Below are positions 34,552 to 46,738 of a stretch of DNA of 64,000 bases, piece by piece. Each line of letters begins with the position of its first letter. Position 1 is the first letter of the stretch. Location of the stretch: positions 62,001-126,000 of the forward strand of contig JAPXFQ010002706.1 in the NCBI GenBank assembly GCA_028564705.1. The letters are read 5' to 3'. The DNA is from Apricaphanius iberus (lineage: Eukaryota; Chordata; Actinopteri; Cyprinodontiformes; Aphaniidae). Below the pieces are notes generated by a model, which was given only the letters and a program-made list of their open reading frames with translations, did not search any database and was not told the DNA's origin. A program made the position numbers and the translations under genes.

Positions 34552-35557
34552 ATGGAACTCAGAATGATGAAGAAAGCTTATTACACACCATCAGATCCTG
34601 GTAGTTTTGGCGGTGTTGACAGGCTCCGCCGGGGTTTACAAAATAAAGATGGTCAGAGATTTGGAGTTGAAAAAGTTCAACATTTTCTCTCAGGCCAAGA
34701 CGCGTACACTTTAAACAAACCAGCAAGTCTGTATTTTTCTGCGTAATAGAGTTTTTGTCACTAGACCTTTGAAACAATTTCAAGCTGATCTCTGTGATAT
34801 GCAAGCCTTAGCAGAGCACAATGACGGTTATAACTATTTATTAACCATGATCAATATTTTTTCAAAGAGGGTGTACGTTCCTGCTATAAAAAGAAAGACA
34901 GCCCGAGAGGTGGCAGGTGCTTTTAAATCCATTCTCAAAGAAGGTCAAATACAGCAGAAGCTTCAGACCGATGCGGGCACAGATTTTTTTAATAAAAGGC
35001 TCAAAGCATTTATGAGAAATTATTGTGTTGTCCATTTCAGCACAGCGAGCGATCTGAAAGCCTCTGTTGTAGAAAGGTTCAATCGAACTCTGAAAACTAG
35101 GATGTGGCGTTATTTTACCTCAAATAACACTAGGAGATACATAGATGTGCTTCAAGGTCTGATGGAGAGTTACAACCACAGTTGCAATTCAAGCATAAAA
35201 ATGACACCTATGGAGGTAACACATGAAAACACAGGTCAAGTTTTTGGCAATCTTTATGGATCTACCCCTCAAGTTAGATTTAAAATGAAATTCAGTAAGG
35301 ATGACTTGGTCAGAATATCAAAACTAAGAGGGGTTTTTGATAAAAGATACGAACAAACATACACATATGCATACACGTGGTTACCACGCAACCCTCCAGT
35401 GTACAAGCTGAAAGACATGGATGAAGAACCTATAAAAGGTTCCTTTTATGAACCAGAATTACAGAAATTGAAACTAGACAACAATCGCTTTTGTCATGTG
35501 GCTGAGATATTAAAACGCTGCATTGTTAAGGGTGAGATGCAGGCTTTAGTCAGATAG
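34552..35557 (+). pseudogene. Polinton/Maverick integrase
   Basis: A retrovirus-like integrase of the Polinton (Maverick) type, which would join the ends of the large DNA transposon to its target. The N-terminal part (from the ATG at 34552) shows PSDPGSFGGVDRLRRG and SGQDAYTLNKP, the usual Polinton pre-integrase block. It ends at stops near 34744, and after a one-base frame change the catalytic core continues to 35557. Candidate catalytic residues, numbered from the Met at 34769, are D7 (FQADLCDM), D68 (LQTDAGTDF) and E102 (KASVVERFNRTLK). A C-terminal region with RYEQTYTYAYTWLP and YKLKDMDEEPIKGSFYEPEL resembles the chromodomain-like tail of these proteins. About 262 codons are open after the break. 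No DNA polymerase B, ATPase or capsid gene of a Polinton is seen nearby, so this is a fragment. Confidence 0.85.
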
Positions 35558-36250
35558 AAAAACTGGCCTGAAAAATTCTACAGCTGCCTAAGCATTGCTA
35601 TGGTAACGTTTCCCTTGCATCTCGTAGCTTAGCCTTAAATCAGGCAAACTTATCAAGCTCAAAACTGATACTACAGGGGACAAAAGTCGGTAATACTTTC
35701 TGGAGATGGTTATATCTATTTTTATGAGTAAAAGATTAAATACATCTTAAGTTGGCTTGAGTAGCCTACAGCACCTCCTAGCTGAATTTGCAGGCTTTCC
35801 AATGCATTTGCATAGCAAGCCTAAAATAACTTTATTATAGTGTGTTAGCACTTCCAAAAGTATAAAACAAAATACATAAGGAAACACGCTTAACTTACCA
35901 TCATTCCAGGGGTTGAAGCCGAGGGAGAAGCCCTCTGAACAGCCGTCATGAAGGTTTTCTGCTGGTCAGAGAGACCCAGCCGGCAGCGGCCATGTTTCTT
36001 TAGTTCTGTCTGAGTCACAAGGGGGTGTGGTTCGTAATGGCTGCGGCTGCAGACTTTAGCTACACCTTACTCCTGGCATGATTATAATTCTGCACATGGA
36101 TCCTGCTCATACCTGGTTATTGACCAATAGTAGAGGAGTTGGAAGAAGGGCCGCCCTACTCATTTGCATACAGAGGCAGACATGCATAAGGTAAATAAAA
36201 AAGAGATGAAAAAAACAAGGAATGCATGTATAAGGAAAAGGAAAAGAAAT
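35558..36250. other. Unassigned interval
   Basis: No coding similarity and no terminal repeat of the Polinton was recognised here. Confidence 0.4.
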
Positions 36251-36251
36251 A

Positions 36252-36322
36252 TTATATATATATATATATATACAGTATATATATATATATTATATATTTA
36301 TATATATATATATTTTATATAA

Positions 36323-36380
<58 letters not shown>
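36252..36380. repeat. (TA)n then (AG)n microsatellite
   Basis: An imperfect (TA)n stretch to 36332 passes directly into 24 uninterrupted AG units (36333-36380). The open frame across it (YIYIYI and RERERE) is a by-product. Confidence 0.95.
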
Positions 36381-36384
<4 letters not shown>

Positions 36385-36551
36385 AGGCCTTTGCAGCGCT
36401 TAGCTGCTCGGGCCTAATAATAATTTTAAAAAAAACCTTAGAGATGTAATAGCCTTTGACAGGGCTTAGTTGCTCGAGCCTCATAATAATATATATTTTT
36501 TTTAACGTTACAGATGTAATAGGCCTTGTCAGCGCTTAGCTGCTCGGGCCT
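36385..36551. repeat. Hairpin-forming repeat cluster, left
   Basis: Three units of about 31 bp (36385-36415, 36450-36481, 36521-36551), spaced about 66-70 bp. Each has the form AGGCC-ttt-GCAGC-gctta-GCTGC-tcg-GGCCT, so two nested inverted pairs can fold as one stem. The spacer contains 'gagatgtaata'. The same unit recurs at 49598-49622 and twice at 55931-56016. Confidence 0.85.
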
Positions 36552-36581
36552 AATAAGAAACAGAGCGGATGTAATATGCCC

Positions 36582-37167
36582 TGTTGAATTAAATATTATC
36601 AAAAATAATTCAGTGCATGTTCAAAACAGAGACAAGGAACCAATTTCCAGTTCTTAACATTTATTTTGAACAGATTAACAAATATGCGGTTTTATAGAGA
36701 AAACATGCCCTAATTTCTCTGGGCCAGACAAAGATTTCTGACGAAGAATGGTTTCCGTGTCATAACTTTTATAAACATCCAAAACCTCCCAGGATTAATC
36801 TGCTCCAATCAGAACGTTTTAAACAGTGTCTTAACAATGATTGGATGTCAAAAATTATGCAGTCATAAGGGACGTGTCTTTTCTCCTGGATCCAAGTCAA
36901 AAGTTCATTCTGAGTTTTATGGTCCTAAGCAAAACTCCCAGCTTTATGGCCTTGGTTCTGGCATCCTAAATCTACAGACATCCTGTTTTTACAGCCTGCA
37001 ATAAAACTCTTTGTCTCAGAGGTCCTCAAAGGTCACACATACTCCCCATTATTTATCCACGGCCTCTGCTGCTCCTCAAAAAGTGCCCAATTAAAATATT
37101 GGTAAAAACAGACTTTTACCTCTGACTTCTTACTAAAGATATTAGCCCCAAAAAATAAGATACAACA
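36582..37167 (-). repeat. 3' LTR
   Basis: Downstream copy with respect to the minus-strand transcript. TATAAAA lies at about 36767-36773 and AATAAA at 36660-36665 on the minus strand. It is flanked at 36568-36581 by the hairpin-repeat spacer. Confidence 0.88.
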
Positions 37168-37180
37168 ACTCCCTCTTTCA
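37168..37180 (-). promoter_or_regulatory. Polypurine tract
   Basis: On the minus strand GAAAGAGGGAGT directly precedes the 3' LTR, as expected for the plus-strand primer of a retroelement. Confidence 0.7.
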
Positions 37181-38726
37181 ATCTATCTTCAAATAGATTG
37201 ATTACTTCTCTGTACTCTCCTTCAGGGTTAGTGTTTAGAACTTAAGATCTAAAACCTGTAAAGCGTTTTGAGAATGCAAAAAAATCAAACCCAAGAAATT
37301 TTATCAGTTTAAAACATGAAGTCTTTCATATGATACCACAACAAGACTTCCAGATTAAAATTCAAAACACAACCTGTTGAAATACCTTTTTAACCTTAAC
37401 TCCCATTACTCAAAAATGTCAATCTGTTAATTATAAATTCACCCTCTTTTGGCATTATACAAAAAATATTATTTTAACAATTCCCAAAAACTAATTCAAA
37501 ACCCAAAAATGTATAAGAATGTCTTACATGTGAAAAGTTAACTAAGTCTAGCTTTTAATGTATGTGAATACTGTGGAGGAGGCCCCAGAGAAATACAATA
37601 CAATTTAATACCCACAAGATAATGAGAAAACACAATTGACTATCTGTTCTGAAACGGATCAAACTTAGAGTGTTAAGAAACCTGTGAAATAGAAGGTATT
37701 AAGAAACCTTTAAGAAACCCTCTTAGGCAGTATTAACAATCTGCACCTGTGAATAAAAAATAGTTAAACAACCTGTAAAATGCAAAAAAATATAAAAAAG
37801 TCTATTCAGTCTTTTGAATATTTTTATCTTCTGTTCTTCTTTCTTCTCTCTCGTGGTTAACCCCCAAATGGTGGCACCTGGCAGCTGCACAGAGCTGATC
37901 AGTGTTCCAGTTTTACTCCCATATATGCAGATAACCACTCTCTGAAATGCCAATTACTTCATTAATTGAGCATTTCCCCCAATATACACAAATGCACAGC
38001 TGGTCCCTCTTCCAATAGCTTACCCCACCGATGTGGGGTGGTCAAAACCTGCTGTGAAGCTGATTGATGAGTTGTGATCTTCTTCTGTATATCCCTCTTT
38101 GAGATGGCAATTTCAATTTGCCCATCTCATTCATTGGCACATAGATCACACTGGATGATTAATATCAACACCCAAACAACCTTCTGGGTGAGTTAGGCCC
38201 CGCCGCCTGTGGCTTCAGCTTCCGTTTCAGCTTGGTCAAAACCTTCTTGACCCTCTTTAGGTAGATTCCTGCTGATCCTCGACCAGGTTCGTCGTTGCCG
38301 TGGAGCTGCACTTTGTGTGTGTTCCCAGCTGTCATCTGGAACTGGCTGAACCACTTGGACTCCTCACGCCTTCGTCCCAAAGGGTCGTGGAGCTGTACCT
38401 TGGACCCCTTCAGCAGCTGTAGTCAGCTGTGACCAGAGGAGACTGTGTGCTCCTCACGTGCTGCTGAAACCTGGGGGCATAAGCTTGTAAACATCTAAAA
38501 AATGACAGTTTTTGATCCGGTCTTGTGATCACTCCTGATGATCATCAAAACAATTTAGAGGGCCCTTCGACAAGAAGCCCCGACTGTGCAGTCATGTTAG
38601 CCAATTTTGATCTTAAATTAAGATGCAGACGTACAAGTGAATACCAAAAGAAATCCGCAACCCTGACCGAAGTCATCATGTATGTAATCAATCATCCCCT
38701 ATTAATAATACTTTGACATTGTACTA
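37181..38726 (-). other. LTR-element interior, 3' part
   Basis: AT-rich apart from the basic frame near 38.2-38.45 kb. 38590-38727 matches the old inverted copy at 9150-9720. No envelope-like membrane span or furin-type site was seen. Confidence 0.5.
38165..38455 (-). CDS. Unidentified basic exon-like frame in LTR element
   Basis: A minus-strand frame open from about 38440 and lacking an ATG near its start. It encodes a basic segment including DPLGRRREESKWFSQFQMTA, a repeated VQLH (KVQLHDP and KVQLHGN), AGIYLKRVKKVLTKLKRKLK, and a stop after RRLFGC. The lack of a start, and an upstream 'tcacag' on the minus strand, would fit a spliced 3' exon. It lies near the 3' LTR, where spliced envelope or accessory genes lie in retroviruses. 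I do not recognise the product. The composition is less AT-rich than its surroundings. Confidence 0.3.
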
Positions 38727-40144
38727 TACCCAGATAGCACACGTACGTCTTGCCGACGTCTTCCCGATGCATCAAGCTCTATCGCCGAGACGTTGTATGG
38801 AGAGTGTTTGCTCATTGGCAAGATATCGCCGAGACGTCGGCCTTTGATCGAAAACGACCACCACCCGATGTCTCGTCGATCAATGAAAGCAGGGCTCCCG
38901 CGGCCAGGCGTTCCATATATTTAGCCTATAAATAATTAATACGACCTTTATTCATTTAGGTCGGGCCTTTTGAACTAGCTAGTATACAATATTTTACAAA
39001 CCAATATGTTTACATATCAAATCAATAAATCATGGTTGAATGAAGCGCAGCGCCGTCAGGCTTTCTGACAGACACTTCAGCTGCAAGCAGAGGCAGCAGG
39101 TGTTAGTGATGACGCCGTTGCAAATATGATGATGCTTGGTAAGTGGGCAGTCTTCTCGCTGTCTGGATGCTGTCAGAAACTTAGTTGTGAACTTAGATTT
39201 AAGTTGAATATAAGCGGACGTTCGTTTCATAAAACGGACGTCCCTCCAACCGAGAACTGCGCTAATAAAGCAGCTGCATCATCGCTCGCTTCTGGAGGCG
39301 GTGGATTCGGTTTTCAAGAAATCTCCTTACATCCCAGAAAATACATGTGAGATCTACCAACCCAAAATATTAATAAATTGTTGCTTGGCACCGGAGGAAC
39401 GTGAGATCATATTATGTTACTGTAAAATATATGATCGTCTATCTTCCAGTTCATGTGTCCGCAGGTAACTCCAAATTAATCTGGAAATGTCTTATTACAT
39501 CCAAAGAACCAGACAACAATTTATTTGACATTTGATTGCATAGAATATTTTATATTAACAATCAGTAATTCATTTTTACAACATTCAGTTGTAAAAATAT
39601 TTTACCTTATAGATATTATAGAACATAAGTATGTCATAGAAATACTGTCACAGTTACTTTTGCTGAGTAACTAATTACTTTTACAGTGTATTAACTGAGT
39701 TACTAACTCAATTACATTTTCGTAAAATTAATTTGTAACTATAACTAATTACTTTTTTAATGTAAGATGCCAAACTCTAGTCTGTGTGAGCAACACCAGC
39801 TGGTGGTCAATGATTGGCTACTGGGAATAATGCATGCTTGACTGGAGAGAGATGCACTGAAAGAAATAGAACATTAGAGTTAAATAATAAAGTGACGTCA
39901 GCCAGTCCCACAAAACTATTTTGTTTAAATTGGAAAAATACCAGATGACTACATTTCAGCAAACCATCTTAATTAAGCACAACATCATGTATAGTTATGT
40001 TGAATTTACTGAATGTTACTATGTTGAATTTACTAAACATTATGTAGAATTTCTGGAACACCACTATGTTCCATTTACTAAAATCCCTTATTTTACATAT
40101 ACTAAATATACATTAGTTGAATTCATGTTAATAATAATGCATCA

Positions 40145-40415
40145 GTTTTATATAGTGCTTTTCAAGACACCCAAACACGCTTTACATTACTGAATGCACT
40201 ATTCATTCACTCACATTAATACTGCTACCCTGGGACAGACTGAACACCACCAATCATTCATAGTCAATCATGAACCAGCTATGTTTTTACTGGAGGAAAA
40301 GAGCGTGAAGTGTCTTGCCCAGGGACACAGGAACAGATTTCCAGGAGTGATTCCCAAGAGGGATTTGAACCGTCAATCTTCCAATCATTGTATGACCATC
40401 TGAGCTAGCTGAATC
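40145..40415 (-). mobile_element. tRNA-derived SINE
   Basis: On the minus strand the head reads like a tRNA: 'agctcagatggtcatacaat' (A-box side), then GGTTCAAATCCC at about 40356-40367, a good B box for RNA polymerase III. The body contains 'cctgggcaagacacttcacg' and the tail is 'aaaagcactatataaaactg', the L2-like tail common to fish SINEs. Borders are approximate and no target duplication was identified. Confidence 0.75.
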
Positions 40416-40784
40416 CTGTTGTAAGATTTCAATAAATACGACTTTAGTCAATGGAAATTCATATTTCATTTATTTATAACAACAAAATTTGAGGCCAAAA
40501 CATGGCATCTCCAAATGTGACGAACACGGGTGTTGTGTTTTACTTGCTCCTCCAGAAGGTGAGGAAGAGAAAGAGTTTAGATGAGGAAGAGATGTCAGCG
40601 GCCAGAACAGCAGAGGGACTCGGAGCTGTGTAAAAAAAAAAAAACAACACACTTAGAAAGTATGTATCTGTGTGTGTAGAAGGTGTTTGCGTGTGATGTT
40701 ATGGAAATAAACAAAAACAATGACAGCCATCAATAAAACAGTATGTGTATTTTTCCATAGCACACAATATTGTCCTGTTTTCAG

Positions 40785-40875
40785 TGTCAGCCAATTCAAA
40801 TGCTTGCCCATCCCAGCAATTAGCAGACGACAGGCAGGGTACACCCTGGACAGATCGCCAGTCTATCGCAGGGCT
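40785..40875 (-). mobile_element. Rex3-type (RTE) fragment
   Basis: The minus strand reads 'gactggcgatctgtccaggg' and 'tgtaccctgcctgtcg', the same 3' block as the insertion at 20047-20164. Tail repeats are absent, so it is a truncated remnant. Confidence 0.65.
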
Positions 40876-40954
40876 AGCTGTTGTAAATTCTAATTCAAAA
40901 ATAATGTTTTAGTATAAGTCAAAATCATAGCATTAACTTAATCAAAAGACTTAC

Positions 40955-41088
40955 TTATAGCTCTAAAGTCCTTGGCTTCAGCCTTCTCCCTTCCACCCTA
41001 TCCTTGCTTAGCCGGAGCCAGTTCTGGATTGCTGCTTCCACTTCAGCCTGTGTGGTTTGTGGAAAGGACCCATTTCTAAGAACCAAGG
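40955..41088 (-). pseudogene. DUF4806-like C-terminal exon
   Basis: The minus strand has a polypyrimidine tract and 'cttgcag' just before 41088, then an open frame encoding LVLRNGSFPQTTQAEVEAAI and QNWLRLSKDRVEGRRLK, with a stop at 40955-40957. The pattern T-x-x-E-V-x-x-A-I-x-x-W-L-x-x-x-K-D-R, followed by Gly-Arg-Arg, is typical of the end of DUF4806 proteins of fish and insects, whose function is not established. Only this last exon is recognisable. A further minus-strand frame at 41435-41632 has no similarity. Its place inside a TIR element suggests a transposon-encoded protein or a captured exon. Confidence 0.4.
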
Positions 41089-44000
41089 CTGCAAGAAAAA
41101 AACAAAACAAAACAAGAGTTAGGCTAAACCTAAGTTGGTCAGTGTTAGAGTTGGTCATTAACCCCAAGAAATAAAATTTTGTCAGGATTGAAGCAGTAGT
41201 GGACATAAATGCAGGCATTCTCGAAAGGATTTAATATACAGAGACAAGTAGAAAATTGACGATCAACTCAAGCCTAAACAAAGACACTGAACAAAGTATA
41301 AATAGAGGGATCACAGTGTATCATTCAAACTGAAAAACAGTTGTAGTAATACTTACTTAGTAGAATATCACGACTGTCTGCCCTTGATTCCAGTCTTCTG
41401 TCTCCTCCCACATCAATTCAATTTGGTAGCAAGATCAGGGGAAAACAATTTGTGGCATACACGCCAAACTTTTTAAAACTGATTTCCCCCTAATTATGGC
41501 CAGTTCTGCAATCTTAGGAAAATAAGAGAACAAATCAAGTGTTACCAAACAATGTAAATTCATGTCTTTCACATATGCCTGTGTTAATCTGGAACACATT
41601 ACTTTGAAAATCTTAACTGGATTTTTGCTCATTTGCTACGGTTGAAAATATTTCAACTTATAAAAAACATTTGAGCATCTGATACAGTTTGGTTGTTTGA
41701 CCAATAGGCTACTTATAAAAAAATGATGATCCAAAAAAGAATATTTTTTACTTTTTATAACTAATTACTGTGGGGGGAACACATCCTGACTGACGTAACA
41801 GCAGTTGCCTTGGCAACGCATCACAACGGCAGATAGCCCACTCAGCCGTTTCTTTAGAAAAACTTACAATTTTATCGGTTAAAAAACAACATTAACGTAA
41901 TAATAATTTACCTAATATTTCTTTCGTTCGTAAATGACCATGGTATCAGTGGAATAATACCGAGGTGTCCACAATCAGAAATGAATGGAAGACGCTGAGG
42001 CATGAACCCTCCAATACGAAGCAAACAGTTTTAGTGGCCGTTCTAGTGTAAAGGAGGTTCAGTTTCAGTCTCCTTTCTATGATGCTAGAAACCACATTGA
42101 CTTCATACAACAAGATACATGCCCACAGTAACCTAACCTATATGCGATAAGAGAACAGGATGTCGAAACAAAGATTTCAGAATATGATAGCCGATCGGCA
42201 CACTTCTTTTCCAACCAGATAACGCAATGGAAGAAAAACAACAGGACTTTCATTGGTGTCGGCTCTAGAAAAACTTGTACATATATCACCGGAAACGTTT
42301 AACTTTCACAGAGTACAAGAAATTACTTTTTTTTTTGGCAATTTGTGGCTTACCTGAAACTCTGAAATTCACACCGACGACACCCCTGGACTGCAATTGA
42401 TAGGATAGGTCCCGCCTTCTGGGGTCTTCCGTGTGTGGGTAGATCTGGGGCCGACTTAAAGCCGACGCAGCAGAGATGTTTGATGAGCAGGGGCTATGTA
42501 TGAGATATGTGCCCATGGGCCGATGCTTGACAGATGGTAAAAATTATAGGGCCGACGTCCATCCTTGGGCCGACGTCGGCAAGACGTACGTGTGCTATCT
42601 GGGTAATGTTTGTTTTTCTCTTTTCTGAGTCCTGAGTACCCCTGCAGAATGTGTCGTCCAATTAGAGATTAGTTTCTGCCAGTTACCTCAGCCTTCCTTC
42701 TTATGTAGCATCCATGTTGATAGAAACAGTATACACCAACATGACCAAGTATGTCATTTTAATAACATAACAATACAAATGCACCATCTAAAATGCAAAA
42801 AATAAACTATTATCTAACATTGAAATATAAGGTAAAAGTTAGTTCCCGATTCCTTGTTCTTTCATTGGACATCCACTCCTTTTCAATCTAATCCAACTGT
42901 ATTGTGCTGAGAAATTATTTCACCCATCTAATTAAAAAATAATCCCTGGGGAAAGAGCAAATCCATCTTATTTTGGTGCAACACCGTTGTTATTCCTGAA
43001 AACTAAACAAAAACACCTCCCTCATTGATGGATTGAAAAGCAAGAGCAGGCTCAAGAGTTTACTTTTTGTCTACAGTTCAACTGATTACTATCCATTTGC
43101 TTGTTCACCTAAATTGATTATTTTATTTATTTATTTTATTTATCAAGTTTAAGACACTTACGTCTGTTTTACTATGCCTCCTTTTAAATGTTATCAATTA
43201 TTCTATTATCCATTTCAACTTTTTAATTATCTTAAACCGTTAAGCACTTTGATTCATTCTTTCTGCTAGAAATCAAATAAAATTCTGACTTACTTTTGAT
43301 TTAGCTGTTCCATTACAATATATCCTATCTTAAATTTAGTACATCCCTGTGGATGAAATGTAAAAAATAAGGAAAAAAAAATTTCTCTCTCACCAGCCAG
43401 CAACCCCATGCTATAGGCCCATTTCTTCCTTCCACCCAACTTTCCAAATTGTGTTCCCGGTAAATGGTGGTGTCTAACCTGGAGATAATTTTGGGGAAGG
43501 CACGGGGGTTTCAGAATTCAAGCAACCTGGGCCACCTTTGATCAGAAAAACAGAAACTCTTGTGGTTAGTTCAGCAACATTGACATTGAATCAGCAGTCT
43601 TTGATCATCACTTCTTCAGCAGAAATTGTCCATTTTACACCAGCCAAGTGGATTCACACATATTGTCCTTGAAAGTGCAGTTCAGCATGAGGAAATGTGC
43701 TCTTTTGAGGGTGTGTCCTCTGCTTCACCCCTGAAAATATTCAGTCACTGGTGCCCCCCTTGTTTTGGGAGCAGAGCACAAGACATAAGAACTTCTGCGC
43801 TGGTTGTATAGATTCTTCTTTCTTTGGCAGTTATGGCGGGCGCCTGGCACTATCCGTCATCAGCCCACGCACCCCCACCCATCTTATCTCCCCAGGAACA
43901 TAAATTACATCTCAAGAATGTTATCTGAGGGGTCTCTGTTGCGGGATGGGAAAAAGAGAAAAAATATATAATTAGAGGAAGAAAAAGACAGACAGAGAGT

Positions 44001-46522
44001 CGATCCTCTCAGCCTATTCAAATCAAGTTTTATTTAAACTTTTTATTTTCATATTCATTAGTCTCCTTCCTCGAATGCTGAATTTAAATATCTTTCCTAT
44101 TCAGACTGCCTATGTGGGCTCTATTTTAATTTTATTTTAATCAGTTATAATTTCTTCAGTATTAGTTCTGGTAAAAATATACTAATTAATAGGTTTGCTC
44201 TCTCCAACAGGAATGATAATTACTCATTATATGTCTAATTAAACTGTTGTTCTAATTCTTCCCCTGCTTATTTTAATTAATGCTTCCTGCATTTTTCATC
44301 CAATTTATATTCTATACTTTATCAATGCAATGCCTTTCTCTATTTTGTCAATTTGATAAATGTCTCTTTCATCTCATGTGTAAATTAAATATTTATAAAG
44401 ATTGACCATCGCAATATTTTATCAACACACTTAGTTCTTTTTTAGTGATTTAACCATTTTATATTTATTTCAATTCATCACCCCCATAACTTCCTTCCTG
44501 GGCAATACATTTCAGTCTCAACAGTCTCCCAACTCCTTGAGGTGAGTAAAATATCTGAAAATTAATCAGTAAGATCAGTAGGCTCTATGTTGATGTCCTA
44601 CAAAATGGTGTCTGAGAGCAAACATAACATAATGTCTATTCCTCAGATATAAACTGCATTGATACCATTCACTAATTCTTTTCTTCAAAGTTTAGTGGTC
44701 TGTTCACAAAGTAAATAGACAAATAAAATAAAATAAAAAAAAAAGGCTGGACTTTTCTGTTAGATATTGCTTAAGCACCACTAAAACATTGCAATAACAA
44801 AAATAAAGGCAATAACCATCTGCAAAGGTTCTATCCCCTTTTTTCTGTCCCTCTTGTAAATAGTCTCTATGGAAAAGTGGCTCTCCTGGTTCCGCTTCAC
44901 TGAGGTTGAGACGAATAGCTCCTATTGAACTAAACCCCTTTGAAATTCAGACTTCACACCACTTTTCCCAGACTCTGTCCCTTTAATCAATTAATAATTT
45001 CTGCTAATATAAGTATGCTACTTACAGTGAGATAAAGATGTCCAACTAGGTTCCCTTCCAATTATAACTGTCGTTGGTGTTATCAAGGTTACCTGTGAAG
45101 CTCCTCCCATCTGAGCAATTACCAATAACGATCCAGTCTCCAAACTCCCCATCACTTAAGTGTACTGGATCTCTATCAAGCTGGCTCAGACAAAAAATAT
45201 CAAAATTAAAACACATCAAATGTTTTAAAACAAAATCAGAGAATAGTACTGACTGATAAACACAACATAGTTTACAAAAGTAGTCTTCAGTTTGCTATAC
45301 TTCAAATTCTATCCATATTCCTAAAGAAAAATCCAAGATTTAAATCACTGACAAAACAGCTTCCCTATAGAAATTGCCAAACCTAAAGTACTTTTTTCTT
45401 TTTTAAACACAATCCAATCTAAATTCAAAGTACTTTTGCTTATATGATTCCTCTTTAAACAAACCCAAATGTGCTAACTTGCCCAAATATTCTGATTGTA
45501 AATAACGAAACAGTTCATACTTCAAGAACATTTGTCAGATGCTGTGAAGTGAATCAGACATAGTCAAACTGATTTTTTCAACTAAAACTCCTCTTAAATT
45601 TTTGCAGGATACATAGTAGTCTAATTCCCCTTAGCAGTAGAAAAAAAATTAAATAAAAGAGGTTCAAGAGATAAGATTTCTCTAAACACAAACTAGTAGC
45701 ATTAAAATAAAAACAAAAACTAGCATTTTTCAGTATCCCAATTATCCTCTCAGGCTTCTTTTTTGTTGCTCCAATGATAAACACCAAATTGAATTGAAGC
45801 TTCTAAACAAATGTCAAATAAATTACCACTGAATCATGTTTTCTTTAATCCAGCTTCTCAAATTAACATTTTTCCAAAGTTCTAATTAATAAGCAGACCG
45901 CAGTTCAGAAATCTGGGTCAGAATCCAAGTCGAACCAAATATATAAAGGTTGAGAGAGAAAAATAAAAAATAAAAATAAAAATAAGAAAAAATAAAATCA
46001 AAACAATCTAAATAAATTGTCAGTTACAGAGTCCCCACTAATCAAATTATATATTATGCCATTATTCTATGATCAGAACTGTTCTAAAATGTTTTAGGAC
46101 CTGTAAATTTACTCTCAGCATCAAGTAGACTAGCTAACAATCAATGAATAACATCTGAAAGATTAATCTTAAACTTTAAAACTAAAACCAATTCTTATTT
46201 GTCAAAACAAAATGTGCATTCAAATATATGGTAAAAATTATTTCAATGTAGCTGGTCCAATCACATTTTGCTTCTACACGATCAGAATAAATGAATTAGA
46301 ATTTACTTCTTACTTCTAAATTAAACCATCATTTCGATCACCGCCGATAAACAAATCTACCAAAGAATTTAGTTGTTACTTTCAATCCTTAGACCAATTC
46401 CAAATTCATCCCCAGCCTGTTTAAAAACAAACTGATGCCTTAAAGATGACTCTGTGTTTTAATGTTTTCTTTTTTTTTTTAAACTCAAAACATTCAAATC
46501 CCACTAGTTTAGAAAATATACT

Positions 46523-46738
46523 ATGATAAGTATTGTTTTGCATGGTAAAAACATTCAATTTGTAACGGAATTGAAATATGCTGGGTTACTCCTTGAGCCC
46601 CAGTTGAAATTTGATAAATCCAATAAGCATTTAGTGTCCACAAAATCCTTCTCCTTTAGGTCATTTATTCAGAGACTAAGCTATATTTCTAAAGTCTATA
46701 GAGCCATCAGTAATAAGCCAAACATAATTTTAGCATAA
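46523..46738 (+). pseudogene. LINE reverse transcriptase fragment
   Basis: A 71-codon frame: VLHGKNIQFVTELKYAGLLL, then EPQLKFDK and a region corresponding to the thumb. The pattern 'I-x-x-V-x-x-x-K-Y-x-G-x-x-L-x-P-x-L-x-F' follows the catalytic domain in many LINE RTs. Both neighbours are lost, and it lies on the opposite strand to the LTR element. Its clade is undetermined. Confidence 0.55.

Larger units (their letters stand above)
38729..42603. mobile_element. TIR DNA transposon with TA target
   Basis: Perfect 32-bp terminal inverted repeats start CCCAGATAGCACACGTACGT on the left and are exactly inverted on the right. TA lies outside both ends (38727-38728 and 42604-42605). The old copy of the host LTR element near 9150 shows the uninterrupted site with one TA, confirming a 2-bp duplication. 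Subterminal parts carry 'gccgagacgt' and 'gccgacgtc' repeats. The interior holds a SINE, an RTE fragment, and a minus-strand exon-like segment resembling a DUF4806 domain end. I recognise no transposase. A TA target fits Tc1/mariner, but the termini do not resemble that group. Confidence 0.85.

Noticed and set aside
36226..36417. YIYIYI/RERERE frame
   Set aside because: Translation of (TA)n and (AG)n microsatellites.
39640..39780. 'gtaactaattacttttt'-type sequence inside the TA-target transposon
   Set aside because: It resembles a common fish MITE, but I could not find its two ends, so it is not listed separately.
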